Shown one piece after another: positions 16,673-27,900 of a stretch of DNA of 51,095 bases. Source of the stretch: Candidatus Methanoperedens nitratireducens (lineage in GTDB: Archaea > Halobacteriota > Methanosarcinia > Methanosarcinales > Methanoperedenaceae). Under the pieces are notes generated by a model. It saw only the letters and a list, made by a program, of their open reading frames with translations, made no database searches and had not been told where the DNA came from. The translations under genes and the position numbers were made by a program. Where the stretch lies: the NCBI GenBank assembly GCA_020724545.1, contig DYGR01000021.1:1-51095 (forward strand), in the 5' to 3' direction. The stretch's first letter is position 1, and every line of letters starts with the position of its first letter.

Positions 16673-18276
16673 TATCCGTTCATTATGATGAAGAGTGTGG
16701 ATATGGAAAAATTGGGCTTGAGCATTTTATTCATACGTATGGTATTATTTTAAGTGAAAAAAGCTCAGTAAATCTCGCATACGGCGATGCTGGTAAAAAT
16801 ACTGGCCGCAGCTATAATATTCTCGTCAGCAATGATAGTTCTAACCTGGATGCTTTTGAAGATTTGATATATTATAGCCCTGACATATTTAATGGTGTTC
16901 TGAATTTAGAAAATTTTCACGAATTTATAAACAGCGTACCTTTTATCTCTACCGGCAAAAATTCTATTAACATAAAGCTTGATGTTTTTTCTTTTATCGG
17001 GAAATGCCTGTCCGGCGATTTAGAGTTTTTCTGGAAACGTATATCGAACTCTGAGAGGGAAAAATTAGGAAGAATTCCATTTATTGACGTGTACGAACGA
17101 ATGTTATTCTTAGTTCTATTACGTGCATTTGAAGAACTCAGGCTCCCTTTTGTGTGCAAGGCTTTCTGGCCAGGAAAGAGATTTGCCGTATGTCTCACCC
17201 ATGATGTGGATGAAGTGAAAAAAACATACCAGTGGATCACAAGGCCTTTCATATACTTACAGAATATGCAGGCGGATCTATTCAGGGGACAGCTATACTC
17301 ATTATATAGCAGGCTGCAGGGCAATGAGCCGTTCTGGACATTCAATGAGATCATGAAAATTGAGGATAATCTTAACGTCAGGTCTTCTTTTTATTTTTTG
17401 AAAGAAAGGAGTAAAGCAAAGGTTTTTGCTCCGGGCACATGGAAGTTACTGGGGCGGAGGTATGATTTCAACGATCCAAAAGTCAGGGAGATCATGAAAG
17501 AGCTGTATGCTGGCGGATGGGAGATAGGGCTGCATGGTTCCTATGAGTCGTATAAAAATCCCGATATGCTCGAAAAAGAAAGAAATTATCTCCAGACTTC
17601 TTTTGGCGGCAGAATAAGCGGCACCAGACAGCATCATCTGAATATCGAAATTCCAAAAACATGGGAATATCACGAAAAAATAGGGCTGGAATACGATACT
17701 ACCCTCGGTTTCAAAGACCAGATGGGTTTCAGAGGAGGGACATGCCTGCCTTTTCATCCGTATTCAGAGCAAAAAAGGCTGAATTTGCTGGAGATCCCAC
17801 TTGCTATAATGGATGCTCCTCTGGTTCAAAATAAAAAAGAGGTTCTATACGGTGATTTTGAATCTATGGTAAATATAGTATCCGGATTCAATGGGGTATT
17901 AACACTTCTGTGGCACCATTCCATATTCAATGAATATGAATTCCCGGGATGGATAGGAGCTTACGAAAAAATAATCAATTTTTCTAAGAAAAATAACGGG
18001 TGGGTCACAGGTGCAGGTGAGATCTCGGACTGGTGGAAATGGAGGGAGAGAACAGGTTTTGAGTGGGATTATGAAGGAACAAGGCTGAGAATAACACCAT
18101 ATCCAAAGGAAAGCAGCCATTTTCTAAACATTTATCTCCCTCGGAAGACTATTGAGAAAATCTCTAATGCAGTGGTTATTGAGACCAGTGAGGATTTGTT
18201 CACAATAAAAACAAATATACTTAAAAATGATGGATGTGTAGAGATAAAATTCTCGGAGGTGAATCATGGCAGTTGA
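16669..18276 (+). CDS. polysaccharide deacetylase-like protein with N-terminal extension
   Basis: This 535 aa protein starts at TTG 16669, supported by a strong AGGAGGGG site at 16651-16658. About 165 unassigned residues precede a NodB-type domain with CLTHDVD (His178, Asp179, Asp181), GWEIGLHGSY (His289), and TRQHHLN. A C-terminal ~90-residue beta-rich tail follows. There is no signal peptide. It may modify an amino sugar in the same pathway as the 10884 gene, to which it is only distantly similar. It overlaps the next gene by 11 bases. Confidence 0.82.
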   Translation: MISVHYDEECGYGKIGLEHFIHTYGIILSEKSSVNLAYGDAGKNTGRSYNILVSNDSSNLDAFEDLIYYSPDIFNGVLNLENFHEFINSVPFISTGKNSINIKLDVFSFIGKCLSGDLEFFWKRISNSEREKLGRIPFIDVYERMLFLVLLRAFEELRLPFVCKAFWPGKRFAVCLTHDVDEVKKTYQWITRPFIYLQNMQADLFRGQLYSLYSRLQGNEPFWTFNEIMKIEDNLNVRSSFYFLKERSKAKVFAPGTWKLLGRRYDFNDPKVREIMKELYAGGWEIGLHGSYESYKNPDMLEKERNYLQTSFGGRISGTRQHHLNIEIPKTWEYHEKIGLEYDTTLGFKDQMGFRGGTCLPFHPYSEQKRLNLLEIPLAIMDAPLVQNKKEVLYGDFESMVNIVSGFNGVLTLLWHHSIFNEYEFPGWIGAYEKIINFSKKNNGWVTGAGEISDWWKWRERTGFEWDYEGTRLRITPYPKESSHFLNIYLPRKTIEKISNAVVIETSEDLFTIKTNILKNDGCVEIKFSEVNHGS

Positions 18277-19294
18277 ATTGAAAATTGCTGGTGAGGATGA
18301 TGCCGTGTTATGGGACAAAATCGTAGAATCTTCACCACATGGTACTATATTCCATACGTGGAAGTGCTTGAAGATAATAGAAAAGTACTCTAAAACAAAA
18401 CTCTATCCTGTAATGGTATTGAAGGACATATTACCCATCGGATGCATTCCTCTTTTTCTTCAAAAAAAAATATGGATGAAGCTTTTATTCTGCCCTCCAC
18501 CCTATATAGCTCTCCCCAGGCTCGGACCTGTGTTGGTGAACTATGATAAATTAAAGCAAAGTAAAAGAGAGTCGATGCTCATGGAGTTTCAAAAAAAAGT
18601 AGATGAGTTTATTTTTTCTGAAATCAAGCCAGATTATCTGACACTTAACTCTGCATCCATAGAGGATGCACGCTGCTACATATGGAGCGGGTACTATGTT
18701 GAGCCCACTTATAATTACATTTTCCGTTTAGATAATGAATTAGACATAATATGGTCAAATATTAAGAAAAATACTAGACAGGATATACAGAGAGCACAGA
18801 AGCGGGGTTTTTCGGTAAGAGAAGGTAACAAAGAGGATATGGTGCGTATTTATGAATCAATGGTGAAAAGATATGCAGAGCAGAACAGGAAAGTGAATGT
18901 CCCGAAAGAATATCTGGTTGAGATGTATGAAGCATTATATCCTTCTAATCTGAGGATTTTTGTTGTAGAGCAGGGGAATAATTTCATTACAGGTTCTATA
19001 GATGTTTATTTCAAAGATAAGGGCATGTCATGGATAGGACATGCAAAAGCAGATTCGCATGCTACTGATCTGGTATATTGGGAATGTCTTAAATGGGCAT
19101 ACGATAACGGCTATAAATATTATGCGGTAATGGGGGCTGCCGGCGTGGAAAGGCTCTATAAAGCCTCTTCTAAATTCAATCCTGATCTTGTGGTATCTTT
19201 TTCTGCCAGGAAATATTCTTCATCGGTTTCGAAATTGCTTTCGGACTTTATTGAGAAAAGTGCTCATGTAAGAAACTGGTTAAACAAAATCTGA
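18266..19294 (+). CDS. FemAB/GNAT-type acyltransferase
   Basis: The 342 aa protein looks like two GNAT-like lobes, as in FemAB peptidyltransferases and the BioF2-like acetyltransferases of glycan operons. The second lobe has NTRQDIQRAQKRG, SIDVYFKDKGMSWIGHAKA and DLVYWECLKWAYDNGYKYY. Such proteins transfer acyl or aminoacyl groups onto sugars. The acceptor cannot be read from sequence. Its ATG lies within the end of the previous gene behind GGAGGTG. Confidence 0.8.
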   Translation: MAVELKIAGEDDAVLWDKIVESSPHGTIFHTWKCLKIIEKYSKTKLYPVMVLKDILPIGCIPLFLQKKIWMKLLFCPPPYIALPRLGPVLVNYDKLKQSKRESMLMEFQKKVDEFIFSEIKPDYLTLNSASIEDARCYIWSGYYVEPTYNYIFRLDNELDIIWSNIKKNTRQDIQRAQKRGFSVREGNKEDMVRIYESMVKRYAEQNRKVNVPKEYLVEMYEALYPSNLRIFVVEQGNNFITGSIDVYFKDKGMSWIGHAKADSHATDLVYWECLKWAYDNGYKYYAVMGAAGVERLYKASSKFNPDLVVSFSARKYSSSVSKLLSDFIEKSAHVRNWLNKI

Positions 19295-19340
19295 TACTTA
19301 ACAGAGATACAAAAAAGTCAACGAGGTGCTGAACTAATAG

Positions 19341-19829
19341 ATGGAGTTTCTTAAGAAAGTATATCGAAGAGTACGCTACAGTTTAATATTTAGAGGCATC
19401 TTACATATAATGGCGATGAATTCACCTCATGACTATTTAAGTAAAATATTTTATAGAATGAGAGGAACGAAAATTGGCAAAAACGTAGGTATTGCTCATG
19501 GTGTTTTCATCGAAGAATCCAGGCCCCATTTAGTTACTATCGAAGATGGTGTGAACATAGGTCCAAGGGCAATAATCGTAGCCCATGATTCATCGTATCA
19601 TTGTATAAATCCTAAAATACCTATTTTAGCAGGAAAGGTCATCATACGGAAAAATGCTTACATAGGAGCAGGCGCAATAATCCTGCCTGGCGTAACTATA
19701 GGTGAAAGATCGATAGTAGCTGCGGGAGCAGTGGTTACAAAAGATATCCCTCCCGGCGTGATTGTAGCCGGAATTCCTGCGAGAGTCATTAAAACTGTAA
19801 ACGAAGGTCTTTGTAAGTTTAAAGACTGA
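19341..19829 (+). CDS. hexapeptide-repeat (LbH) O-acyltransferase
   Basis: This 162 aa left-handed beta-helix protein has isoleucine-patch repeats ([61 protein letters not shown]) and the usual [11 protein letters not shown] end. His at AHDSS fits the catalytic position of the maltose/galactoside acetyltransferase type. It likely acetylates a sugar of the surface glycan. Confidence 0.9.
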   Translation: MEFLKKVYRRVRYSLIFRGILHIMAMNSPHDYLSKIFYRMRGTKIGKNVGIAHGVFIEESRPHLVTIEDGVNIGPRAIIVAHDSSYHCINPKIPILAGKVIIRKNAYIGAGAIILPGVTIGERSIVAAGAVVTKDIPPGVIVAGIPARVIKTVNEGLCKFKD

Positions 19830-19874
19830 AATATCTATATGTCTGGATGTTTGAGACAAATGTATTAATAAAAT

Positions 19875-21338
19875 ATGAAAAAAACATTATTGTTCTACTC
19901 AGCATTCTTTTTATTATTCTCAATTATACAGAAAGGAGCAGGCGTACTTACCAAGATAGTGCTTGCAAACGCCATAACACCCTATGAATACGGAATAATA
20001 ACATTGGTAGCGATTTCACTGCCTGGATTGTTTCAACTCGTAACGAATCTTAATTTCTATCAGATACTTTCCCATGCTGAGGAAGGCAGGAATTATTTCG
20101 GGTTCACATTGGTATATAGTTTATTGATCACGCTCTTTTTATCTATTTTATTGTTCCTGTTCAGTAAAAGTTTTTTTGGATATCTGAATTTGCCTCTGGA
20201 AAAATGGGAGCTTTTTTATCTGGTAATTATAATCTCACTGCTTCCGCTCAGCATACTTGTGGATTTCCAGGGGCTGCTCACAGGATTTAGATCTTATTCT
20301 CTCCCGGGTATAATAATGGCTCTCCCTTCGTTATCCAGGCTGCTTATTATTATATATTTAATTTATTCAGGCATACATTCATTTGAAATAGTAATTCTTG
20401 TTTTTGCACTTTCTAATGCAATTCCTCTGATATTTATATCGCTATCGAAACAATTCAAGGGATACTTTGGTTTAATAAAGTCAATCAATATCCCATCAAA
20501 AAAAATGTTTGCTTTCGGCACATCGCTTTTCATTGTTGGCTCTTTTTCTATGATAGGGCAGAACCTGATCAAAATAGTAGTAAGCCACGACCTGGGTATA
20601 GAATGGCAGGGCTATTATGATGTTTCCTTAACCATGGCCTCTATCCTTATGTTCGCCATCGGGACCATGAGCTTTGTATCCATACCTGAAGCCACGAATT
20701 CAGGTAAAAACGCAGTGTATGAAAAAGGCGGACTGGGCGATGTAACGAGAGGACTGTTCTCTATACTAGTATTCCTGTTGATAATACTGTATTTCTATTC
20801 CGACTATATAGTAGTAAAACTTTTCTCAGAAGACTACATGATTGCATCCGAATATGTATTTATACTGGCAATTGGCTCTCTTTTCCTGTTTGTTCAGATG
20901 TTCCTTGCAAACCTGAATCTCTCCTTTGCTAAAAATGCAAAAGATTATACATCACTTACCATGATAACTATGCTTCTTATACCTTTGTTCTTTTTCTTGA
21001 CTAAATTCTCAATAAAATTTTTTGAGGCGGAGGGTTATGGGAACGGGTTTATTGGAGCATATTTATCCTATACCGCGCTAGTAATTTCATATACCCTGTT
21101 AACAATATACTACTCACGCGATCTATCCCCGCTAAAAATTCTTTTGCATAGATCCGACAGGCTTGCTGCATCATTTATAATTACATTCTTATTGTTATAT
21201 TATTTAAGTTTTTCTGCCCTGACAGGGATACTTATATCTGGTATTTCGTTTACATTGCTTGTTATTGCCTCAGGTTACCTGAGCAGGTCAATGTTCCTTG
21301 AAATGTTCAGAAGCTCAAAAAAGCTTAGCCAACAATAA
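19875..21338 (+). CDS. Wzx-like flippase (MATE/MOP superfamily)
   Basis: The 487 aa polytopic membrane protein has about 14 predicted transmembrane segments, starting with FYSAFFLLFSIIQKGAGVLT, typical of oligosaccharide flippases. It would move the lipid-linked glycan built by the upstream enzymes across the membrane. It is the last plus-strand gene of the operon, and its 3' end overlaps the convergent cupredoxin-like gene by 14 bases. Confidence 0.9.
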   Translation: MKKTLLFYSAFFLLFSIIQKGAGVLTKIVLANAITPYEYGIITLVAISLPGLFQLVTNLNFYQILSHAEEGRNYFGFTLVYSLLITLFLSILLFLFSKSFFGYLNLPLEKWELFYLVIIISLLPLSILVDFQGLLTGFRSYSLPGIIMALPSLSRLLIIIYLIYSGIHSFEIVILVFALSNAIPLIFISLSKQFKGYFGLIKSINIPSKKMFAFGTSLFIVGSFSMIGQNLIKIVVSHDLGIEWQGYYDVSLTMASILMFAIGTMSFVSIPEATNSGKNAVYEKGGLGDVTRGLFSILVFLLIILYFYSDYIVVKLFSEDYMIASEYVFILAIGSLFLFVQMFLANLNLSFAKNAKDYTSLTMITMLLIPLFFFLTKFSIKFFEAEGYGNGFIGAYLSYTALVISYTLLTIYYSRDLSPLKILLHRSDRLAASFIITFLLLYYLSFSALTGILISGISFTLLVIASGYLSRSMFLEMFRSSKKLSQQ

Positions 21339-22038
21339 CCGCTCCCTTTATACCGGGATACTCCTTTAAATAGAACGTAAATGTACCCTTGTCATTAAAC
21401 GTATATTCAAATCTCCTGTCAACATCAATGACCACTGTAAAAAGACCCTCCTGGCTCACAAGGGTGAATTTTCTATCTCTTATGTCTTTATTTACCCACC
21501 TCACCGCATCTCCTGCACTTATGGAGACCTCCTCAGGTGAGAAACCTCTCATAGTATCTATTAAAACCGCGGCATATGTCGGAGTATGTGCAGGGACGGG
21601 CTGCGGAGTTAATGCCGACGCTGGAGTTAAATCTGGAACTGCTACCGGAGGTGTTTCTACAGGCACAGGAACTTCTTCCGGCTTCTTCAGCCAGTAATGG
21701 ACATCGTAGGTATTGTACGGCGATGACAGCACCAGTTTTACCTTTGCCGGAAGCTCAAGGTCAGATATCTCTATTGTCTCTTTTTCCTCACGCACCTCTC
21801 CAGGCTCCATCTCAAAAGACTTTTTATCCACTAGCCTGCCGCCTATGAATATTTCGAGATCGTAGCCCGTCCTTTCTCGTTCATATGACCTGACCCCATA
21901 TATGAAATATATGATATTTCCCTCAGGATAGTTCGTGTACGACTCAGGATATATGTACAGGGAGGAAAATCTCTCCTGCCTGGCTGAAATAATTAGCACT
22001 GATGCGATGACTATTCCTGCTGCTATGGAGATAACCAC
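21325..22038 (-). CDS. membrane-anchored DUF1616/cupredoxin-like protein
   Basis: The 237 aa product has one N-terminal membrane helix, a beta-sandwich region resembling DUF1616 (to about residue 120), a Pro/Thr linker, and a C-terminal plastocyanin-like fold (ISAGDAVRWVNKD, FNDKGTFTFYLKEYPG). The usual copper ligands are not clearly complete, so copper binding is doubtful. The GTG at 22038 is the first start codon in frame, yet coding-like sequence (FLEWFRSSTELEKA) continues upstream in the same frame. The natural ATG at 22115, overlapping the upstream stop as ATGA, is out of frame. A frameshift near the start, or an unusual start codon, is likely. Confidence 0.75.
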   Translation of the reverse strand: MVISIAAGIVIASVLIISARQERFSSLYIYPESYTNYPEGNIIYFIYGVRSYERERTGYDLEIFIGGRLVDKKSFEMEPGEVREEKETIEISDLELPAKVKLVLSSPYNTYDVHYWLKKPEEVPVPVETPPVAVPDLTPASALTPQPVPAHTPTYAAVLIDTMRGFSPEEVSISAGDAVRWVNKDIRDRKFTLVSQEGLFTVVIDVDRRFEYTFNDKGTFTFYLKEYPGIKGAVIVG

Positions 22039-22111
22039 TGCCTTCTCAAGCTCTGTGGAACTCCTGAACCATTCAAGGAATTTATTAAGAAATTTATTAA
22101 ATATAAATAAA

Positions 22112-24736
22112 TCATCTCTCCTTTATTTCTACATCATCCACATACCATCCTTCGAACTTATTATACCTGTGATCCACAGTATCGAAGAAGAACCTGATCC
22201 TTATTTTATTTCCTGCATAGCCTGATAGGTCTATCTGTTCTTTAACCCAGCTCTTCTGGGTATGGCCGATCTGCTTTAAGTCTTTCCATGAGCCATTGTT
22301 CACGGATATCTGGACAAGCTTCTTATCGTATTTATTATTGGACTCGGTCTGATACCAGCTCATGAAAGAGAGCACGGGTTTGAGTGTATTCTCAAGATCT
22401 ATCACAGGAGATACCAGCTCGCCTGAGTTTGCGCTGCCTGTATCGTAGTTACCTGTGCTTTCACTTCCGTACCAGAAGCTTCGACCCGGGCTGCTGTATC
22501 TATTATCTGTTATGTGCCAGAGTCCTGAGGACTGCCATTCCTCATGTCCTGACTCAACATCAAAGTAGTATATAATAGTTCCTGGGGGTACAGGTGTGTG
22601 AGCTGGTGTTGGTGTTGGTGTTGGTGTTGGTGTTGGTGTTGGTGTTGGTGTTGATGTTGGTGTTGCTGTTGGTGTAGGGGTTGCTGTTGGTGTAGGGGTT
22701 GCTGTTGGTGTAGGGGTTGCTGTTGGTGTGGGGGTAGGAATGGTGGGCATGGGTGTTAGGTTACCTTGAAGATTGTGGCTATAGATGGTCAAACCAGACC
22801 CACTGTATCCTTTCGATAAATACAAATGCTTATCAGATATATTAACCGTTCCTGTGAACAAATATTCTTTTTCAGGGGTTAAATTAACAGGGTCTGTATT
22901 CAAATTATAGTATCTTGTTGTTGATACTCCTGTAGCAATGAGGTAATTCCGATAAGATGTTATACCCTTACCGATTGTACCTGCACCAACACCCTTGAAA
23001 TTAACTTCATTTACTATAATTGGATTTGATTTAACTGATATATCAATTACCTGTATATTGTCCCCACTGTTTGTATATGCATAATCTCCAAACACTACTA
23101 CTCTATTCCCAAAAGCTGGTTTTTTGATTGTAGTAGCCCCAACTAATATTATATTTGATGGATTCGAAATATCAAGTATTTTAAACTGGTCGTCATCAAC
23201 AAGATAAGTGAACTGCTCAGTTGCTATAAAATCATATAATTTTATACCTGTGTAATTTCCTACAATTATTATATTTTTTACATCGGAGACATCAAGTATG
23301 TAATACTCCTTAGTTGAACTGCGTATTACATGTAAATATCCGTTCGCATATTGAACGGTACTATCTACAGAACCTGACCATCTTGTAACAAGCACTGGAT
23401 CAGAAGGACTTGAAATATCGAAAATAGCTAATGAAGATGTACCACCTGTTACATACAGGTAATTTTTACCTATGGCCATGTTCCAGCCTCTGCCAAAATA
23501 ATCATCTACATCAAGAAAAATTGGATTAGTTGGATCAGTGATATCCAGTGTTACAATATAAGCATCCTGCTGTAGATACAAATAATTTCCATGCTCTATT
23601 GCCCTGAACGTTCTTCCAAATCTTGGTTTAATCATTTTTATTATTTTCTCATCAGGTGGACTTGAAATATCAAATATACCCACGCCCTTATATAGAGCAC
23701 TAAAATACGCATAATTTCCGATCAACGATATCTCATGGGCATAGCCAACTACATTATCTGTTTGATTTATATATGAAGGAATTAGTCTCATTGTCATATT
23801 GGCTGGATCTGATATATCTATCGCTGCTAAACCCTTGTATGAACGAGTGGCGTATAAAATATTGTTTTTTATCTCAAGTCTAAGAAACTCATATTCAAGA
23901 TACTTTGTTGAACCGAGAAAGCCAACCTCTGATAAACTTTCAGGATTAGAAATATCTACCGCAAATATACCATAACCATAAACAGCAATATATGCATAAT
24001 TGCCATTTACTTTTGTCCCAAAAGCTCTACCGCTTCTATCTACTGGCATTGTCCATGTTGATATTTCAACTGGATTTACGGGGTTGCTTATATCTACAAT
24101 TTTCATATTTCCATAACCACCAAGATATGCATAATTTCCTTTGATATCAAGACTCAGTGGTCTATCTACTTTCAACCACCCAACTTCAACTGGGTTAGAT
24201 TTATTTGAAACGTCATAAATTGCAAAGCCATAACTATGAGCAGTTACATAAGCATAATTACCTGTTACTAATATATCTGTTCCATCATAAAATTTTTCAT
24301 TCTGATAAGGTCCATGATAAACAGGCAGCCCTCTGCCAGCAATTATTGGATTATATATATCGGTAATATCAACAACTGTTAAACCTTTATTAGATACAGC
24401 ATAAACATAGTTTCCATCAATATAAAGAGATTTTATATCGGATCTCACATCCACGTCCGATATTTTTACTGGATTTATTGGGTCTGAATTATCACGTATA
24501 ACAAGCACTGTTCCCTCACCGCTAAAAAGATAATTTCCTACAGCTTTAACACTATAGACAGAGCCGTATCCCCAATGCGACAGTTCCTGAACATCTATGT
24601 CCTGAGCAGAAGCCAGCGCAGGCAATGCGGAAAACATAAGCAGCAGCATAATTATAATAGGTTTGTTGCACATTTTTATAAGCTGCATATTCATATAGTC
24701 TTTAAATAATTTTCGCTTTTGTCTGGATATTTTCAT
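22112..24736 (-). CDS. secreted LVIVD beta-propeller protein with a C-terminal jelly-roll domain
   Basis: The 874 aa protein has a signal peptide (hydrophobic core PIIIMLLLMFSALPALASA, cut near residue 45). About 13 LVIVD-type repeats (for example NYAYIAVYGYGIFAVDISNP) form one or two propellers up to about residue 650. A Pro-Thr linker of about 50 residues follows, then a ~150-residue domain (VESGHEEWQSSGLWH ... WYVDDVEIKE) of the MAM/immune-inhibitor-A-like type. It is probably displayed outside the cell for binding. A GGTGAT site precedes ATG 24736. It is cotranscribed with the DUF1616/cupredoxin gene. Confidence 0.88.
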   Translation of the reverse strand: MKISRQKRKLFKDYMNMQLIKMCNKPIIIMLLLMFSALPALASAQDIDVQELSHWGYGSVYSVKAVGNYLFSGEGTVLVIRDNSDPINPVKISDVDVRSDIKSLYIDGNYVYAVSNKGLTVVDITDIYNPIIAGRGLPVYHGPYQNEKFYDGTDILVTGNYAYVTAHSYGFAIYDVSNKSNPVEVGWLKVDRPLSLDIKGNYAYLGGYGNMKIVDISNPVNPVEISTWTMPVDRSGRAFGTKVNGNYAYIAVYGYGIFAVDISNPESLSEVGFLGSTKYLEYEFLRLEIKNNILYATRSYKGLAAIDISDPANMTMRLIPSYINQTDNVVGYAHEISLIGNYAYFSALYKGVGIFDISSPPDEKIIKMIKPRFGRTFRAIEHGNYLYLQQDAYIVTLDITDPTNPIFLDVDDYFGRGWNMAIGKNYLYVTGGTSSLAIFDISSPSDPVLVTRWSGSVDSTVQYANGYLHVIRSSTKEYYILDVSDVKNIIIVGNYTGIKLYDFIATEQFTYLVDDDQFKILDISNPSNIILVGATTIKKPAFGNRVVVFGDYAYTNSGDNIQVIDISVKSNPIIVNEVNFKGVGAGTIGKGITSYRNYLIATGVSTTRYYNLNTDPVNLTPEKEYLFTGTVNISDKHLYLSKGYSGSGLTIYSHNLQGNLTPMPTIPTPTPTATPTPTATPTPTATPTPTATPTSTPTPTPTPTPTPTPTPAHTPVPPGTIIYYFDVESGHEEWQSSGLWHITDNRYSSPGRSFWYGSESTGNYDTGSANSGELVSPVIDLENTLKPVLSFMSWYQTESNNKYDKKLVQISVNNGSWKDLKQIGHTQKSWVKEQIDLSGYAGNKIRIRFFFDTVDHRYNKFEGWYVDDVEIKER
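22600..22735 (-). repeat. hexanucleotide microsatellite coding the Pro-Thr linker
   Basis: Tandem GGTGTT-type units and longer GGTGTAGGGGTTGCTGTT-type units encode PTPTPT and PTPTAT runs in frame. All visible variation keeps the frame. Length changes of 6 or 18 bases would resize the stalk. Confidence 0.9.
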
Positions 24737-24908
24737 TATACATCACCATAATTATAATTATCATATTGAGTATATATATCTTTCCATGATTATTATAATA
24801 ATGTATAATTTCACTGCAACATAATAAACAGACCGCCAAATTCCCCCTACCATTATTAGCTATGGAATCCAATGCTATTGATTTACTTCTGCAAAAGCTT
24901 ATATTGCC
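24737..24908. promoter_or_regulatory. divergent promoter region
   Basis: This AT-rich spacer separates the minus-strand LVIVD gene from the plus-strand 1259 aa gene. GAGTATATATATC (24767-24779) is TATA-like for the LVIVD side. CTTATATT (24898-24905) is only a few bases from ATG 24909 but about 30 bases from the next in-frame ATG at 24930, which would suit a leaderless start there. Confidence 0.45.
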
Positions 24909-27900
24909 ATGATTGATAATTCTGTGCTAATGAAACTAACCAGGGATCTCCTTTCTGGCCAGAAATTAGATAAAAATACCTTATATTTAATTTATTTATT
25001 ACTTTCGGTTATGATCCTTGCATATATAATCCCCACGATAATATTTCTTTCTCCATCTGGCACGGATGTTTACACTCATATGTACAATACGATACGAATG
25101 GACAACTCAAATTCTCTGTTTGAATTTTATGAGAAAACATTTGAGGAGGAGTCACTAGCCTATGGTTATCCATTCGGCCTATGGTTTTTAGGCTCTATTG
25201 TCATGAAGGTTACTGGAATCGATGTTCATGAACTTGCTTATATTTTTCCTCTCATCTTAGCAGCCATATTAGTTTTCGTCTACTATATATATGCACATCG
25301 TTTACTCCTTTCAAAAAATAAGGCAATTCTAGCATCCATCTTTTTGATTTCTATGCCGCTAATGCCGATGGCCATACTGCAGTATGCACCAAGTAGATCT
25401 GTTGTTCCAATGCTTCTGATAGTTATTATATATATGGCTATAAATAAACCCACTAATTTAAGCAGTGTTTTTATTTCAGGTCTACTGGTATTTTCCCTGA
25501 TTTTTACTCATACTGGCACTTACATGTTTTTGATGTTTTTCTCAATAGCTTATTTTATCTTGTATGCTTTGATCTGGAAGAGATTCGATGCAGGCATGTA
25601 TATTCTGATCGTAAGCCTTCTATTTCTTTATGTCACGGCAGTAGAGCTTTTCCCTTATGTGCATCCTCAGTATATAAACAAAGGAAGAATGGTGCTTGAT
25701 ATCAGCGAATCTATTTCTTCCAAACTTGGGTCAGAACTTGTTAAGGAGATGGGCATTATATTCTATGACAGGATATTCGTTGGCAATAACCTCATCTATG
25801 TAATTTTCTGGTCAAGCATGATACTTGCAGCAGGAATAATTTTGCTATTAATTCATTCAAAGATTGAATCATCGCATTACAAAAATTTTTTAGCCATTCC
25901 AGTAATAGGAAACATCAAGAATGTCTCACACGGAATTGCAACCACCCCTTTCTGGATAGGTCCGGTACATACCTTACTTTCTGTTTTTGGAATATTCAGA
26001 CTTGATGCAAAAGGCAAATGCATTGCACTCTCCCTTGCTATTACTGCTCTTCTGCCCGGAGCTATGGGATCAGAGGGAGGGACAGGCGCACTAAGGGAAC
26101 TATATTATCTTTTTCTGATCATTCCAATAAGCTCTGCTGCTGGTTTTTATTACATTGTTCCAGCTATAAAAAAATATTCAACTAATAAAATAAAAAATAT
26201 ACTTCTCATCCTGATCGTTTCACTCCTCCTGCTTCCCCTCATTTCTGCACCTATAATCGGAAATCTGTATTACCTTCCAACCATAAGCGGAACAAAAAGC
26301 GAGAAAGAGAACCTGATATGGTTAAGCAAGACAGGCAGTCCAGACGAAGGAGCCCCATTTTTCATGTACAGGGAAAGAATAAGTTTATATGCCAACAAGC
26401 TCACACCCAGCATTCCTTATGGCTCCGAAATGAGAAGATACACTGATAACCTCAAGAATACTTATTTCTCTGAAGGGGCAGAGGAATACACCAGGGACCT
26501 TTATTCATTCAATATTAAATACATAATCTCTTCTGACAGGACGCTCAAAGGTTTTGGGGAACGCAGGGAATCCCTGCGCATTGACTCGAACAAACAACTG
26601 GACAAGATATACTCGGCTGATAATAATTTTGGCATTTATAAGTACATCACTTCCCCTGCAGTTTCCAGGAACTCAAGCTCTGAGGATTCAGGAGTAAAAT
26701 TAAAGGACTCTGCTCTAAAGATCCAGGATTTTGGCTCGACATTTCTTGTTGAGAACGATTTTTACAAGGTAAAATTGAGCAGAACCTCAGCCGAGCTAAA
26801 TTATATCGGGACAAGGACCAGGAACATGCTGGGAGAGGGGGTGGCTTCTGATTACATCAGACTTACATGGAGAGGGGCTTACAGTGAAAGATCTGCTGTA
26901 TATAATCTGAAAGACCTGAACTACCCGTCTATACTTGTCGAGGATAATACAATAACATATAAAACAGCAGTAAGAGATGCAAAGAACACCGAGAACTGGG
27001 CCACGCTGATCGTTAAATATACGTTCTATGAAAAAGCTATAAAAAAAGAAGTAACAGTGGTAAATGACCGGGTACGTTCAGACAGCGATCTGATCATGAA
27101 TCTGTGGCTGTCCAGCTCGATATTTGCCCCTTTAACTGATTTTGAAACCAATCAGCTTGAATATGACGGAAAGAAAGTAAGAGCAAGAACAATATATCCG
27201 TCCCAGGATTCTGTTATCTTGCAGAATAGAATATTCAATGAACTCTTTTTAAGTGATGGCGGTAAAGGCCTGTTTATCAAATACGGCGACTCAAGCCCGT
27301 ATCCCACCAGTATCTCCTATAAAGGTTCTACCGTATACGATTACGGCCTTATTACAGTGGACTCAAGTTTTTCCCTTTCTCCTTCAGAACCCATAACTCT
27401 GACACAGTACCTCTCAGTCGGGGATAAGACCACAGCAAGGAGTAATATAGAATATTATACCTCGGTATCTCCATATCTATACCCCGAAGCCAGGATCCCT
27501 GTGGTACTGGTCGGCTATCTTGATGAAAAAGACAGGGGATACTCCTCAGATATTTATGAAAGATTCAGGGATAGCGGCATAACCTATACTGAGGCGGTCA
27601 CTCCCGCAGGTAAGATCTTACTTCAAAATGGATCGGTCCCTGCAGGATACCTAAACACCTATGAAAAGCAGACATATAAAAACCTGAGCATCCAGAACGA
27701 TGATATAAGAAGGATAAAGGAAGCACTTGATGTAAATGGAGTACTGCCCGGATCGTTCAAATACAATCTGGACACCATAAAAGCACTGTCTGATAACAAT
27801 ATCCTGTTCGCAGCGGCTCTGACCGTCCCTGCGCCGATCAGGGAGTTCTTCAGGGAGGGGCTCAGGCACCCAAAACCTGCGTATTACCGCGGGGAAGAGA

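Noticed and set aside
21325-21600. Functional blue-copper protein
   Set aside because: The expected His/Cys/Met ligand set is not evident in the C-terminal domain.
21389-21848. Plus-strand frames opposite the DUF1616/cupredoxin gene
   Set aside because: Low-complexity Gly/Thr peptides antisense to the Pro-Thr linker and beta domain.
22600-22735. Regular repeats that could suggest a CRISPR array
   Set aside because: Units are 6-18 bases without spacers and code an in-frame Pro-Thr linker.
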